Below are positions 1 through 8,310 of a stretch of 64,000 nt of DNA, piece by piece. The stretch spans positions 1-64,000 of the forward strand of contig JBKCNM010000012.1 in NCBI GenBank assembly GCA_046297395.1. The letters are read 5' to 3'. The DNA comes from JBEICQ01 sp046297395 (GTDB lineage Bacteria; Bacteroidota; Bacteroidia; UBA4408). Under the pieces are notes generated by a model. It saw only the letters and a list, made by a program, of their open reading frames with translations. It made no database searches and was not told where the DNA came from. The position numbers and the translations under genes are program-made. How positions within the stretch are numbered: the stretch's first letter is position 1; each line of letters begins with the position of its first letter.

Positions 1-1
1 G

Positions 2-124
2 AATTATGCTGCGAACATCGTTGATGTATTAAACAACTACCCAGAGAAATTTGAAGCAGAAAAAACTTGGCAAGAATTAGGTCAACCACCGACAAAATTC
101 AGTGACTATATTAAAATTACATAA
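2..124 (+). CDS. C-terminal end of an unrecognised protein (5' truncated)
   Basis: An open frame enters from the left edge and ends in TAA at 122-124, giving 40 residues that begin NYAANIVDVLNNYPEKF and end SDYIKIT. The composition (Asn, Tyr, Lys and Glu rich, no membrane segment) fits a soluble protein, but too little remains to recognise a family. Its stop is followed about 35 bases later by the first copy of the dispersed terminator repeat, so that repeat probably ends this transcript. It could be the end of a chance frame, though the lack of stops and the protein-like composition argue for a real gene end. Confidence 0.5.
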   Translation, partial: NYAANIVDVLNNYPEKFEAEKTWQELGQPPTKFSDYIKIT

Positions 125-155
125 CACAACTGAAAGAAGAAAAACGACCGCATAA

Positions 156-222
156 CATTCAGCCGGGTAGGTGAAAAAGCCCCAAATAAAAAGCCCCTCT
201 TGTAAGGGGCTTTTTCATTGCG
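156..222 (+). repeat. Dispersed terminator-bearing repeat, copy 1
   Basis: The core is a hairpin with AAAAAGCCCCT at 188-198 pairing with AGGGGCTTTTT at 205-215 around a six-base loop, followed by T-rich sequence. This is a classic intrinsic terminator usable in both directions. A second copy of the left arm, TGAAAAAGCCCC at 172-183, is also perfectly complementary to GGGGCTTTTTCA at 206-217, so two hairpins compete for one right arm. The block from about 159 onward is nearly identical to copy 2 at 1388. Related copies are at 7661 and 8626. Confidence 0.8.
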
Positions 223-337
223 CGTCTTCCGATGATGGTTTCCAAAAATGGCGTAGGAGCGGATCTTCATAAAACCTCGCGGAAGAATATGCTACGCAAA
301 ACGACGAAGAAATTCCGCTTTACTCAGCGTCATCAAT

Positions 338-493
338 TTATTTCGGAACCGGAAAAGGTTTTTTAATCACCTTTTTGCACAAGAAGCTCCAGGCATGTGC
401 CACCATGCTAAAATTATCTTGCTGGGCCTTGAAAGTATTTTTGATGCAGTGTTGTCGTCGGGCAGCACATGCAGAATTCTTTTTTGTTTTCAT
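338..493 (-). CDS. Possible small basic protein, 51 aa
   Basis: A minus-strand frame runs from ATG at 491-493 to TAA at 338-340. The product starts MKTKKNSACAARRQHC and ends KKPFPVPK. It is strongly basic, with four Cys and a short hydrophobic middle (VAHAWSFL). I recognise no family. It has no neighbour in the same direction and no TAnnTTTG motif directly upstream, so support is only an intact frame with protein-like composition. It may be a remnant of a longer gene or chance. Confidence 0.25.
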   Translation of the reverse strand: MKTKKNSACAARRQHCIKNTFKAQQDNFSMVAHAWSFLCKKVIKKPFPVPK

Positions 494-736
494 TTTGGTA
501 TGTTTGAATGAACCCTTAATTTAGTAAAATAGAAATCAAGTTCAATGAATGAAATATTTTCTCCGCCTTGGCGGTTTCGGTTCAACAACTTGTAAGCAAT
601 AATAACTTGCCGCAGGCGGAACACAAGGCAACATCGCTTCACGCAAATCGTTGGCTGTGATTCTATGGGACCTCGAAGCATACAACCGATACTAAAATAA
701 TTTACCGATGACATAAAATTTGATTACTTTAGAAAA

Positions 737-1183
737 ATGAAATTACCTAAGTATCCATTATCTTCAAGCGACAAATTGCTGACATTTGAATTTATTAGTG
801 AAGGGAACAATGGGCTAATTCATAAACTAGTGCGTTATCAACCGACCAACCTCAAGGGCATTTATAATCTTGCTTTGGGGGACAAAGACCACTCAACCGG
901 CGAAATTGACGACACAGTAATTTCGAATAACGGGGATAGCGAAAAAGTTTTAACAACAGTAGTTGCAACACTTTACGCATTTACCGACAAATATCCTGAT
1001 ATCTGGATTTATGCCACAGGAAGCACAAAAGCAAGGACGAGACTTTACAGAATGGGCATTACAAAGTTTCTATCAGAAGTAACAGCGGACTTTGAAGTTT
1101 TGGGCGAAAGAAATGACGACTGGGAACCCTTCAAAAAAAATATTGAGTCTGAAGGGTTTTTAGTGAGACGGAAAAAGAAATAA
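737..1183 (+). CDS. DUF6934 family protein
   Basis: This 148-residue soluble protein begins MKLPKYPLSSSDKLLTFEF. Family-like features are the segment IHKLVRYQPTN (about 29-39), the middle segment DKYPDIWIYATGSTKARTRLY (about 90-110) and a C-terminal IESEGFLVRRKKK. This matches the pattern I know for DUF6934, a small family common in Bacteroidota accessory regions whose function is not established. There is no signal peptide, so it acts in the cytoplasm. A second small gene follows within 33 bases, an arrangement usual for this family and suggestive of a two-gene unit. The pair sits between two copies of the same terminator repeat, which fits an exchangeable cassette. A toxin/antitoxin-like role is inference only. 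Confidence 0.75.
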   Translation: MKLPKYPLSSSDKLLTFEFISEGNNGLIHKLVRYQPTNLKGIYNLALGDKDHSTGEIDDTVISNNGDSEKVLTTVVATLYAFTDKYPDIWIYATGSTKARTRLYRMGITKFLSEVTADFEVLGERNDDWEPFKKNIESEGFLVRRKKK

Positions 1184-1186
1184 TAT

Positions 1187-1194
1187 TACCTTTG
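1187..1194 (+). promoter_or_regulatory. Possible Bacteroidota -7 element TACCTTTG
   Basis: TACCTTTG matches TAnnTTTG and lies 21 bases before the ATG at 1216. No clear -33 TTG is placed 19-21 bases upstream. The motif is short enough to arise by chance, so the case rests on its position. If used, it would give the small downstream gene its own transcript and would rule out the TTG start at 1192. Confidence 0.35.
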
Positions 1195-1215
1195 AGACAG
1201 TTAAAATTTCATGTA

Positions 1216-1389
1216 ATGAAAATAACGACAGAGTTAAAAAAACGGAAAATTCCAATTGTTAAGATTGATAAATCTTTAAACAAATATGACGACATTGTTT
1301 TATTCCCTGACAAGTTGGAAAAAGCAAACGAAATGTTACGAAAGGTTGGAATTCCTAAACAATGGACGAATGAGAAGCGCCACAGCTAA
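1216..1389 (+). CDS. Small basic partner of the DUF6934 protein, 57 aa
   Basis: The product is 57 residues starting MKITTELKKRKIPIVKIDKS and ending WTNEKRHS. The frame could be extended to a TTG at 1192, but that codon overlaps the TACCTTTG promoter-like motif, so the ATG at 1216 is preferred. The protein is soluble and Lys rich, with a predicted helix-strand-helix pattern and no recognised domain. It lies 32 bases after the DUF6934 stop on the same strand. Its own stop at 1387-1389 abuts repeat copy 2, whose hairpin should terminate the transcript. A role as partner or antitoxin of the DUF6934 protein is inferred from position only. Confidence 0.5.
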   Translation: MKITTELKKRKIPIVKIDKSLNKYDDIVLFPDKLEKANEMLRKVGIPKQWTNEKRHS

Positions 1390-1550
1390 AATTCAGCCGG
1401 GTAGATGAAAAAGCGCCAAATAAAAAGCCCCTCTTGTAAGGGGCTTTTTCATTTTACCCGGAGTTGGCCGAAGGATTTATTACTCGATAAAAGAAATCTT
1501 TAAATATGCTTGTCAAAAAAGAAAAACACCTATTTTTATCATGCATTATA
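1388..1550 (+). repeat. Dispersed terminator-bearing repeat, copy 2 (longest)
   Basis: The hairpin core is AAAAAGCCCCT at 1422-1432 pairing with AGGGGCTTTTT at 1439-1449. The element is bounded by a wider inverted repeat: CCGGGTAGATGAAAAAGC on the left matches the reverse complement of GCTTTTTCATTTTACCCGG on the right with one gap. Downstream, roughly 1450-1550 is recognisably similar to the sequence after copy 3 (for example ATGCTTG followed by an A-run, then CACCTA, a T-rich stretch and TATCAT). The repeat unit is therefore longer than its terminator. It ends the DUF6934 unit. Confidence 0.75.
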
Positions 1551-1765
1551 GAATGAGAATTGCCAATAATTTTTTCAAGTTCTGACATTATAGGCAAGTT
1601 AAAAAATATAGAGATTTGACAAAGACACAAAAAACTGAAATCGACCAATGTAAACTGCATATTTTTGTTGACTAAAAAATAGTAAAGACCAGAGGCCACT
1701 TCAAAAATCGGCTAATAATCTGAAAATTGAAAAGCGTACAAATAAGCAATTTAAAAAAGTAAAAC
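1390..1765. other. Intergenic stretch after the DUF6934 pair
   Basis: This 376-base AT-rich stretch holds repeat copy 2 and its degraded downstream half. An 81-codon minus-strand frame at 1454-1699 runs through the repeat and has a composition typical of translated AT-rich noncoding DNA. I see no promoter motif for the downstream secreted-protein gene and no RNA gene. Confidence 0.5.
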
Positions 1766-3565
1766 ATGAATATTAAATCAATCCTTCTGACAGCAGCAGC
1801 AACAATAGGTTTCGCGACTTCCATTCAACTGCATGCACAGGTTACCCGACCGGTCGGCATTAACATCTCTTATGTGGCCGATTATTCCACCGAACTCGTT
1901 TTTACCAATGCCTTTCTTCAGTGCCGCGATTGGATTTCATGCAACGCCAACAATACCGGTCCCTGGGATACTCAGGTCTCTGTGCCTCTCAGACCGGATG
2001 GTTATCCGATTGAGCTACCTTATGACGACGGCGTTAACCTGCCACAAAAATTAAAGACCCTATTGATTTGGGATCTTTTTTCCGCAACACCAACAGGTAC
2101 CTTTCGTCTCAAATCAAGCGGTACCGGTCAAATCAAATTAAGCAACGGAGCAACCGGAACCTACAATAGTCCTGTTGACACCCTTGTACAGGTTACCGGC
2201 GGTGTTATTCTGGAGCTTGTTACCTCAGATATTAACGATCCTGTGCACGACATTAAGTTTATCCTGCCAGGATACATCAATACCTATCAAACGCAAACAT
2301 TTACCTCTGAATTCCTTGATTTTTTATCAGATTTTCAGGTCATCCGCTTGATGGATTTTACCCATACAAATGGTTCTCCGGTGGTGAGTTGGTCAGATCG
2401 CACCATGCCCGATTATTATACCCAGGGTAAATTTGGCGGTGTAGCATGGGACTATGTAGTTCAGCTTGCTAACATGACTCAAAAAGACATCTGGATAAAC
2501 ATCCCCCATAAGGCGGATAATGCCTTTCTCGACAGCTTGGCAAACTTCCTTCAAAATGGGCTAAATCCTTCCATTAAAATTTATCTCGAGTACAGCAACG
2601 AAGTTTGGAATGGTGCATTCTCACAGAATGCCGATTGTGCTCAAATGGCACAGAATCTCGGTTACACCGGGCAACAATGGGAACGCGCTTGGAAGTATAC
2701 CGCCAAGCGTTCGGCCGATGTGTTTAAAGCATTCGCTGATGTTTTTACAGACGATGCTCGTCTCATCAAAATTATTCCATCACAGGCGGCCAACAGTTGG
2801 GTCACCAATCAAATTGTAAATTTCTTCAACGACCCGTTTTACAATCCAAGTCAAATTGGCGCTGATGCAATTGCAATTGCTCCCTACTTTGGCCATAGGG
2901 TAGCCAATGCTATTGCAAATGCCGGATTGGCCTCAACCATTTCTGTTCCCGATATCATAGATTCGCTCCAACTTTCCTTCCCGGAAGCACAGGGCTGGAT
3001 CATGGCCAATAAAACAGTAGCAGATAACCATAACCTCGACCTGATTGCTTACGAAGGTGGGCAGCATCTTGTAGCAACCGGCAACAACATCAACAACGAT
3101 ACCCTTACCCAAAAACTCATTGCAGCCAACCACGATACAGCCATGTACGGGCTCTATTGTGACTATTTTGATTTTTGGTACAGCAATGTTGGCAACCTCT
3201 TTTGCCACTTCTCTTCAACCCAGCGATAGACCACATGGGGAAGCTGGGGACTACTGGAAAACCAGCAGGATACCTTAAATCCAAAATACCGCAGCCTAGG
3301 GGATTGTGTATTTAGTTTTAACACCATCGCAACCGCTTTCGATATACCTGATAATTCGTCTGAAATCAAAGTTTTTCCAAATCCATCTGATGGCCTTGTC
3401 TTTCTTGACTTTCCGGATGGTCGGGCAAGGCAGTATCAACTATTTGATGCCACCGGGAAGCTTTTGGAAACCAACACCGGAAGAGCCATTAGTCTGCGAA
3501 ATCTTGCCGAAGGACTTTATATGATCAAAATGGAGAACCTTACCTTTCGTGTCATTAAAAAATAA
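1766..3565 (+). pseudogene. Secreted clan GH-A-like glycosidase with T9SS sorting domain, interrupted by an in-frame TAG
   Basis: The start at 1766 gives a signal peptide (MNIKSILLTAAATIGFATS, cleavage near LHAQ). A beta-rich N-terminal part to about residue 160 is followed by a TIM-barrel-like part. EYSNEVWN carries a likely acid/base Glu (E279), and LIAYEGGQH carries a likely nucleophile (E430), the paired glutamates expected of clan GH-A retaining glycosidases. Translation stops at TAG 3227-3229 (codon 488). The same frame then continues without a stop through TWGSWGLLENQQ and a T9SS type A domain (EIKVFPNPSDG to FRVIKK) to TAA at 3563-3565. Reading through would give 599 codons. A single nonsense change, a sequencing error or readthrough could explain this. 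Truncated at 487 residues, the protein would lose its secretion signal for T9SS. The substrate is unknown. Confidence 0.75.
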
Positions 3566-3650
3566 ATTTATTTTGCAATCATAAGGCACTTCAATGATTC
3601 CACCTAGCCAGTATCCACAAACAAAGAACTGCATGACCATCTAACAAAAA

Positions 3651-4220
3651 ATGAGAGAAATATTAAAGACATACCTTGCCAACAACTTTCAGACAAGCAA
3701 AAGCGAAATAGAAAAAGTAGTATCTACATTCACAGAAAATGCTGTCAAAAAAAACGAAACCCTAATTTCAAAGGGAGAAATTTGTCGATATACCTTTTTC
3801 GTTTGTAAGGGATCCGTACGAGCATACTTTATAGATGATAACGGACAAGAATCAACAAGATATATTGCTCTCGAAAACCAATTTATTACTACTATACACT
3901 CTTTCACTTCACAGACTCCTACCAATGAATTTATAGAAGCTACCGAAAAAGGAGAAGTTCTTCAAATATCATACAATGACTTTAAAATAATATTGGGAGA
4001 AACAAAGCTGGGAAAGGATTTATACAATAAGCAACTTGAAATTGCCTATATGACAAATCATGGGCGTTTAGAAAGTTTCTTAAAAATGACAGCTAAACAA
4101 CGATATGACTTTTTGCTTGAAACTAATCCGGCCATTATCCAACGACTCTCTAACAAGATAGTAGCAAGCTACCTGGGAATCACCCAAGAAAGTTTAAGCA
4201 GAATTAAAGCCCAGAAGTGA
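3651..4220 (+). CDS. Crp/Fnr family transcriptional regulator
   Basis: This 189-residue protein has an N-terminal cyclic-nucleotide-binding-type beta barrel (about 20-115, with KGEICRYTFFVCKGSVRAYF). Its C-terminal winged helix ends in IVASYLGITQESLSRIKAQ (about 168-188), the recognition-helix pattern of Bacteroidota Crp-like regulators. Length is normal for the family, and the residues for cAMP binding are not clearly conserved, so the ligand is unknown. It stands 85 bases after the interrupted glycosidase and 72 bases before the TonB receptor, on the same strand. Control of the receptor/lipoprotein pair is plausible but inferred from position. Confidence 0.85.
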   Translation: MREILKTYLANNFQTSKSEIEKVVSTFTENAVKKNETLISKGEICRYTFFVCKGSVRAYFIDDNGQESTRYIALENQFITTIHSFTSQTPTNEFIEATEKGEVLQISYNDFKIILGETKLGKDLYNKQLEIAYMTNHGRLESFLKMTAKQRYDFLLETNPAIIQRLSNKIVASYLGITQESLSRIKAQK

Positions 4221-4292
4221 TTTTTTATCATTTGTCAATGCTTTTCATTTAAATCTGCTTGAATATTGCAACCATAAATCAAACCAGTATTT

Positions 4293-6716
4293 ATGGTAAA
4301 AACGACAAAATACTTGCTGCTTACTACGGCTTTTTTCTGTGCCTTCTCTGCAAAGGCTCAAAAGTACACCTTATCGGGATATTTAAAAGACAGCCTAACC
4401 AATGAATTTCTCATAGGAGCATCCCTACATATTGAAAACACCGGGATAAGTGCTTCTTCAAATGCATATGGCTTTTATTCATTGCCTGTTGAAAAAGGAA
4501 AATCAACTTTAATAGTTAATTATATTGGATACGAGAAAAAAATAATAAAGATTGATGTTGCTTCTAGTGTAGCACTGAACATTTCATTGAAAGAGAAAAG
4601 CAATTCGTTAAAAGAAGTTGTCGTTTCTTCGACAAGAAATGACCAAAAAATAATTAGTACAGACATGGCTGTGGAAAAAATGTCTGCAAAGGAAATCAAG
4701 CAAATCCCTATGGTATTAGGGGAAGCAGATGTAATCAAATCGATTCAATTGCTTCCGGGTGTTTCCGCACCCAATGAAGGCTCCGGAGGTTTTAATGTAA
4801 GAGGAGGATCTGCAGACCAAAATTTGATATTGCTGGACGAAGCGATTGTTTATAATCCATCTCATCTATTTGGCTTTTTCTCTGTTTTTAATGCCGATGC
4901 ACTTAAGGATGCTACTATATACAAGGGCGGAATACCCTCAAAATTTGGTGGCAGGCTTTCCTCCGTATTAGATATTAGAATGAGGGAAGGAAATAATAAG
5001 AAATTTAATGCTACGGGTGGCATTGGGCTTTTATCAAGCAGGCTAACACTGGAAGCACCCATAGGCAAGGTGTACGAAGAGGGCGCAAAAGGTTCATTTT
5101 TGATTTCCGCCAGAAGGTCCTATGCAGATGTCTTTTTGCCGCTATCCTCCGATACCAATATCAATCGTAACCAACTATATTTCTATGACCTCAATTTGAG
5201 GAGCAACTATCGTGTGTCCTCCAGGGATAGAATATTCCTTTCAGGATATTTTGGAAGAGATAAAATTAATGTACCAAAAGGATTTGGAAATACATGGGGC
5301 AATATAACAAGTACCTTGCGCTGGAATCACTTGTTTAGCCAAAAACTATTTATGAATATGAGTGCCATTTATTCTACATATGATTATGAAATCACTTTTT
5401 ATCCGGGAAATAGTTTTCAATGGAACTCTTCACTTTCCAATTTAAACATCAAGGCTGATTTTGATTATTACGCAGGAGAAAAACACAAAGCAAAATTTGG
5501 TATAGGTTCCATTTCTTACCAATTCAATCCCGGAAATATTAAGCCTTATGGTTCCAATTCTACGATTAATCCAACCAATTATAAAGAAAAAAGGGCTTTA
5601 GAGAACTATGCATACTTACAAGACGATTATCGGATTTCTAATAACCTAACAATCATGTGCGGATTAAGAGTATCTCAATTTGCTCAATTGGCAAACGATT
5701 CCATTCCGGTATATGAAAATGGAAAAAATATTGTCTATAATCCTGTCATCAATAACTATGAGAAAGGAACAATTTCATCATACAAGAATTATAAAAAAAA
5801 TGAATTCTTAAACAATTCATTTGGTATTGAACCACGATTTAGTTTAAATTATCAAGTGAATGAGTTATCAAGTATTAAATTGGGGTATAACCGAATGTAC
5901 CAGTATATTCATTTGCTTTCTACGGCTACATCGCCAACACCTTTGGATATTTATACGCCAACTTCTTCAATAATCAAACCGCAAATAGCTGACCAAATTG
6001 CAACGGGATATTTCCGAAATATGAATGATCATACAATTGAATTTAGTGTAGAAGCATACTACAAATGGATGCAAAATCAATTTGATTTTATTGACGGTGC
6101 ATCACCCCTTCTCAATAACTCCCCTGAAACCATTATTCTCAAAGGCGATGCAAGGGCATATGGTTTAGAGCTTATGATGAAGAAAAGTGAAGGGCGGTTC
6201 ACTGGATGGATCAGTTACACACTATCAAAAGCCGAACGCAGAACTCCCGGAGTAGATGGTGGAAGAGGCATTAATAATGGAAATTACTATTCAACAAATT
6301 ACGACAAACCTCACAACATCGCCATTACCGGCAACTATCAAGTTTCGGAGAAATGGTCTATTTCTGCGAACTTCATCTACCAATCAGGCAGACCTATTAC
6401 TTATCCTGAATTAAAATATTCATTTAACGGAATTTCTGTACCTGAGTATAGCGAACGAAATGCCCATCGCATGCCCGATTATCATCGACTGGATGTTGCA
6501 GCCACCCTAAAAGGCAAACAAACCAAACGATGGAAGGGTCAATGGGTATTTGGAATCTATAATGTGTATAATCGTCAGAATGCTGCCAATATTACCTTCA
6601 AAGAAACCTTGACCAACAACAATAGTGAAACCGGTTTAGGAACTGGAAACAACAAGGCATATAAGCTTACTTATTTTGGTGTGGTACCAAGCATTAGTTA
6701 CGAGTTTAAATTTTAA
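4293..6716 (+). CDS. TonB-dependent outer-membrane receptor
   Basis: This 807-residue protein opens with a signal peptide (MVKTTKYLLLTTAFFCAFSAKAQ). A carboxypeptidase-regulatory-like domain follows (about 25-110, LSGYLKDSLTNEFLIGASL). The plug domain at about 125-230 contains IQLLPGVSAPNEGSGGFNVR and GSADQNLILLDEAIVYNP. The rest is a 22-strand-type barrel ending in an aromatic C-terminus (SISYEFKF). It acts in the outer membrane as a TonB-energised importer, and nothing here identifies the substrate. The DUF4249 lipoprotein gene begins 11 bases after its stop, so the two are probably co-transcribed. A fused carboxypeptidase-like domain together with DUF4249 is a usual Bacteroidota pairing. 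Confidence 0.93.
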   Translation: MVKTTKYLLLTTAFFCAFSAKAQKYTLSGYLKDSLTNEFLIGASLHIENTGISASSNAYGFYSLPVEKGKSTLIVNYIGYEKKIIKIDVASSVALNISLKEKSNSLKEVVVSSTRNDQKIISTDMAVEKMSAKEIKQIPMVLGEADVIKSIQLLPGVSAPNEGSGGFNVRGGSADQNLILLDEAIVYNPSHLFGFFSVFNADALKDATIYKGGIPSKFGGRLSSVLDIRMREGNNKKFNATGGIGLLSSRLTLEAPIGKVYEEGAKGSFLISARRSYADVFLPLSSDTNINRNQLYFYDLNLRSNYRVSSRDRIFLSGYFGRDKINVPKGFGNTWGNITSTLRWNHLFSQKLFMNMSAIYSTYDYEITFYPGNSFQWNSSLSNLNIKADFDYYAGEKHKAKFGIGSISYQFNPGNIKPYGSNSTINPTNYKEKRALENYAYLQDDYRISNNLTIMCGLRVSQFAQLANDSIPVYENGKNIVYNPVINNYEKGTISSYKNYKKNEFLNNSFGIEPRFSLNYQVNELSSIKLGYNRMYQYIHLLSTATSPTPLDIYTPTSSIIKPQIADQIATGYFRNMNDHTIEFSVEAYYKWMQNQFDFIDGASPLLNNSPETIILKGDARAYGLELMMKKSEGRFTGWISYTLSKAERRTPGVDGGRGINNGNYYSTNYDKPHNIAITGNYQVSEKWSISANFIYQSGRPITYPELKYSFNGISVPEYSERNAHRMPDYHRLDVAATLKGKQTKRWKGQWVFGIYNVYNRQNAANITFKETLTNNNSETGLGTGNNKAYKLTYFGVVPSISYEFKF

Positions 6717-6727
6717 AGAATACAAAC

Positions 6728-7582
6728 ATGAAAATATTCACAACAACCTGTCTTCTTTTAGCAATATCTTCTGTTTTTATTTCTTGCGAAAAAGAAATAA
6801 ACTTAGAATTGAAAAATACCAGCCCGAAACTTGTAGTTGAAGGAAACATTCTATGGGGTATAGACACTGTTATCAATCAGCAAGAATTAAAAATCAGCCT
6901 TTCCGCAAATTATACAGGCAATACGAGTCCCCAGCCTGTAACAAATGCAAGTGTGATGGTAAATGATGGAACAAATACCCACATCTATAACCATATTGGA
7001 AATGGGATTTACAGAAGTAGCTTTATTGCTGCTACAAATAATACTTATAAATTAATCATCAAATATGGAGAGGATGAATACCATGCGTTTGAAACATTAA
7101 AAGCAGGAGGTGCCGGCATCGATAGCCTGAGTATCAATTATTTTCCATCTGCATTAGGCAGTCCGGAAGGTAATTTTATCACAGTAAACACAACAGATCC
7201 TTTGAATGAGAGAAACTATTATTTATGGCAACTATACATAAACGATTCATTAATGATAAACCCTTCACCGGGAAACATTTATAGGGCTATACAAAAAGAT
7301 GAATTTTTTAACGGTCAACCTCTGTTTAACTATTTGCCATTTGATAATTTTCCGGTGCTTACCGGCGATATTGCTAGGTTACATCAACTGAACATCTCTG
7401 AACAAATGTATAATTACTATTACTCTATATTCAATTTAACGGCCTATTCGCCTGTCTCCGGAGATGTGCCACCCGGAAAAATAAAAGGCAATATCATCAA
7501 CATAAACAACCCGGATAAAAACGCTTTGGGCTATTTTGGTGCTTGCAGTATATCCATCACAAAAAAATCAATTAAAATTTAA
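6728..7582 (+). CDS. DUF4249 domain lipoprotein
   Basis: The protein is 284 residues with a lipoprotein signal: MKIFTTTCLLLAISSVFISC, lipobox Cys at about residue 20, then EKEINLEL. The DUF4249 pattern follows with PKLVVEGNI, repeated Ig-like strands (KISLSANYTGNTSPQPVTNASVMV) and a C-terminal NPDKNALGYFGACSISITKK. Members of this family sit beside TonB receptors and are thought to be surface or periplasmic lipoprotein partners in uptake; the exact role is not established. It follows the receptor by 11 bases. The C-terminus is on the short side for the family but ends at the usual GYF motif. Repeat copy 3 lies about 80 bases downstream and likely terminates the operon. Confidence 0.85.
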   Translation: MKIFTTTCLLLAISSVFISCEKEINLELKNTSPKLVVEGNILWGIDTVINQQELKISLSANYTGNTSPQPVTNASVMVNDGTNTHIYNHIGNGIYRSSFIAATNNTYKLIIKYGEDEYHAFETLKAGGAGIDSLSINYFPSALGSPEGNFITVNTTDPLNERNYYLWQLYINDSLMINPSPGNIYRAIQKDEFFNGQPLFNYLPFDNFPVLTGDIARLHQLNISEQMYNYYYSIFNLTAYSPVSGDVPPGKIKGNIININNPDKNALGYFGACSISITKKSIKI

Positions 7583-7660
7583 AATAATTCAAGATAGCCA
7601 CTTGCATTTGCCAAGTATTGTTTAGCCTACTCACCCTAATTCCTTCTTCCATATTCAATC

Positions 7661-7775
7661 ATTAAAAAGTAAAAAGCCCCTCTTGTAAGGGGCTTTTTCA
7701 TTCTACTAGGTGTTGGCTTAAAAGAAGCTTGAATGATGCTTGATAAAAAAACACCTAATTTTATCATCAATTATA
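7661..7775 (+). repeat. Dispersed terminator-bearing repeat, copy 3
   Basis: The hairpin is AAAAAGCCCCT at 7671-7681 pairing with AGGGGCTTTTT at 7688-7698, identical to copies 1 and 2. The duplicated left arm is degraded to TTAAAAAG just before it. The downstream part to about 7775 aligns imperfectly with the sequence after copy 2. It should terminate the TonB receptor/DUF4249 transcript. Confidence 0.75.
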
Positions 7776-7857
7776 CACAGACACTTGTGATATTTTTTTC
7801 CGGATCTTATATCTTGTACTATATTTTTATCACTTAAAATAAACGACAATTGAAACC

Positions 7858-8310
7858 ATGCAAAAAATAAAACAATTTACTTTTGTAACACTTTTAACCT
7901 TTTACTTTGAGGCAGTAAATTCGCAAGAGACAGTCCTTTTAAGCGCTTTTGATAATTCATTGTCTTGCTCCATGAGAGTTTATTTTGAACCTGATGAACC
8001 ACCTTTTCCTCTTACAATGGAAAAGGATAGCAGGTCAACTTTTTATGCGAATGTTAAAACTGAACCTGATATTTGGTATAAAGGAAGAGTAATTCGGAGT
8101 AAAGGCACATGTAAATGGCTAATCCGCATTACCGATGCGAAAGACACATCATTGATGGGGAAATTAATTGAACCCACAGGTATCATTCCTAAAATATACC
8201 AAAAACGGGGAACTCGGCTTCGTTTCGAAATGACTCCGCTAAGACAAGCAGTGCCTGAGGGGTGTAAAGCCGACTTTGTAGCCTCTATAGTAAATCTTAC
8301 AAAAGAGTAA
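7858..8310 (+). CDS. Hypothetical secreted protein, 150 aa
   Basis: The start at 7858 gives an N-terminal signal-like stretch (MQKIKQFTFVTLLTFYFEAVNSQ), after which the mature part is soluble and beta-rich. Three cysteines lie in the mature region (near SCSMRV, GTCKW and EGCKAD). Segments such as FEPDEPPFPLTMEKDSRSTFY and GKLIEPTGIIPKIYQKRGTRL match no family I know. It stands alone between repeat copies 3 and 4, so it behaves like another separate cassette of this accessory region. Export to the periplasm or surface is inferred from the signal peptide. Confidence 0.6.
   Translation: MQKIKQFTFVTLLTFYFEAVNSQETVLLSAFDNSLSCSMRVYFEPDEPPFPLTMEKDSRSTFYANVKTEPDIWYKGRVIRSKGTCKWLIRITDAKDTSLMGKLIEPTGIIPKIYQKRGTRLRFEMTPLRQAVPEGCKADFVASIVNLTKE

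Larger units (their letters stand above)
125..736. other. Intergenic region with repeat copy 1 and one small possible ORF
   Basis: This 612-base stretch holds the first terminator-bearing repeat (156-222) and a possible 51-codon minus-strand gene (338-493). A TAnnTTTG motif, TATGTTTG on the plus strand, lies at 498-505, but it is more than 200 bases from the next gene start. A 74-codon minus-strand frame at 490-714 has unlikely composition and was not accepted. Nothing else is recognised. Confidence 0.5.

Noticed and set aside
1454..1699. 81-codon minus-strand frame
   Set aside because: It runs through the downstream half of repeat copy 2, is very AT rich, and its Phe/Ile/Ser composition is that of translated noncoding DNA. 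No promoter.
3227..3229. Genome-wide reassignment of TAG as sense
   Set aside because: The RimB-like gene ends with TAG (58957-58959) at the normal family length, so TAG acts as a stop here.
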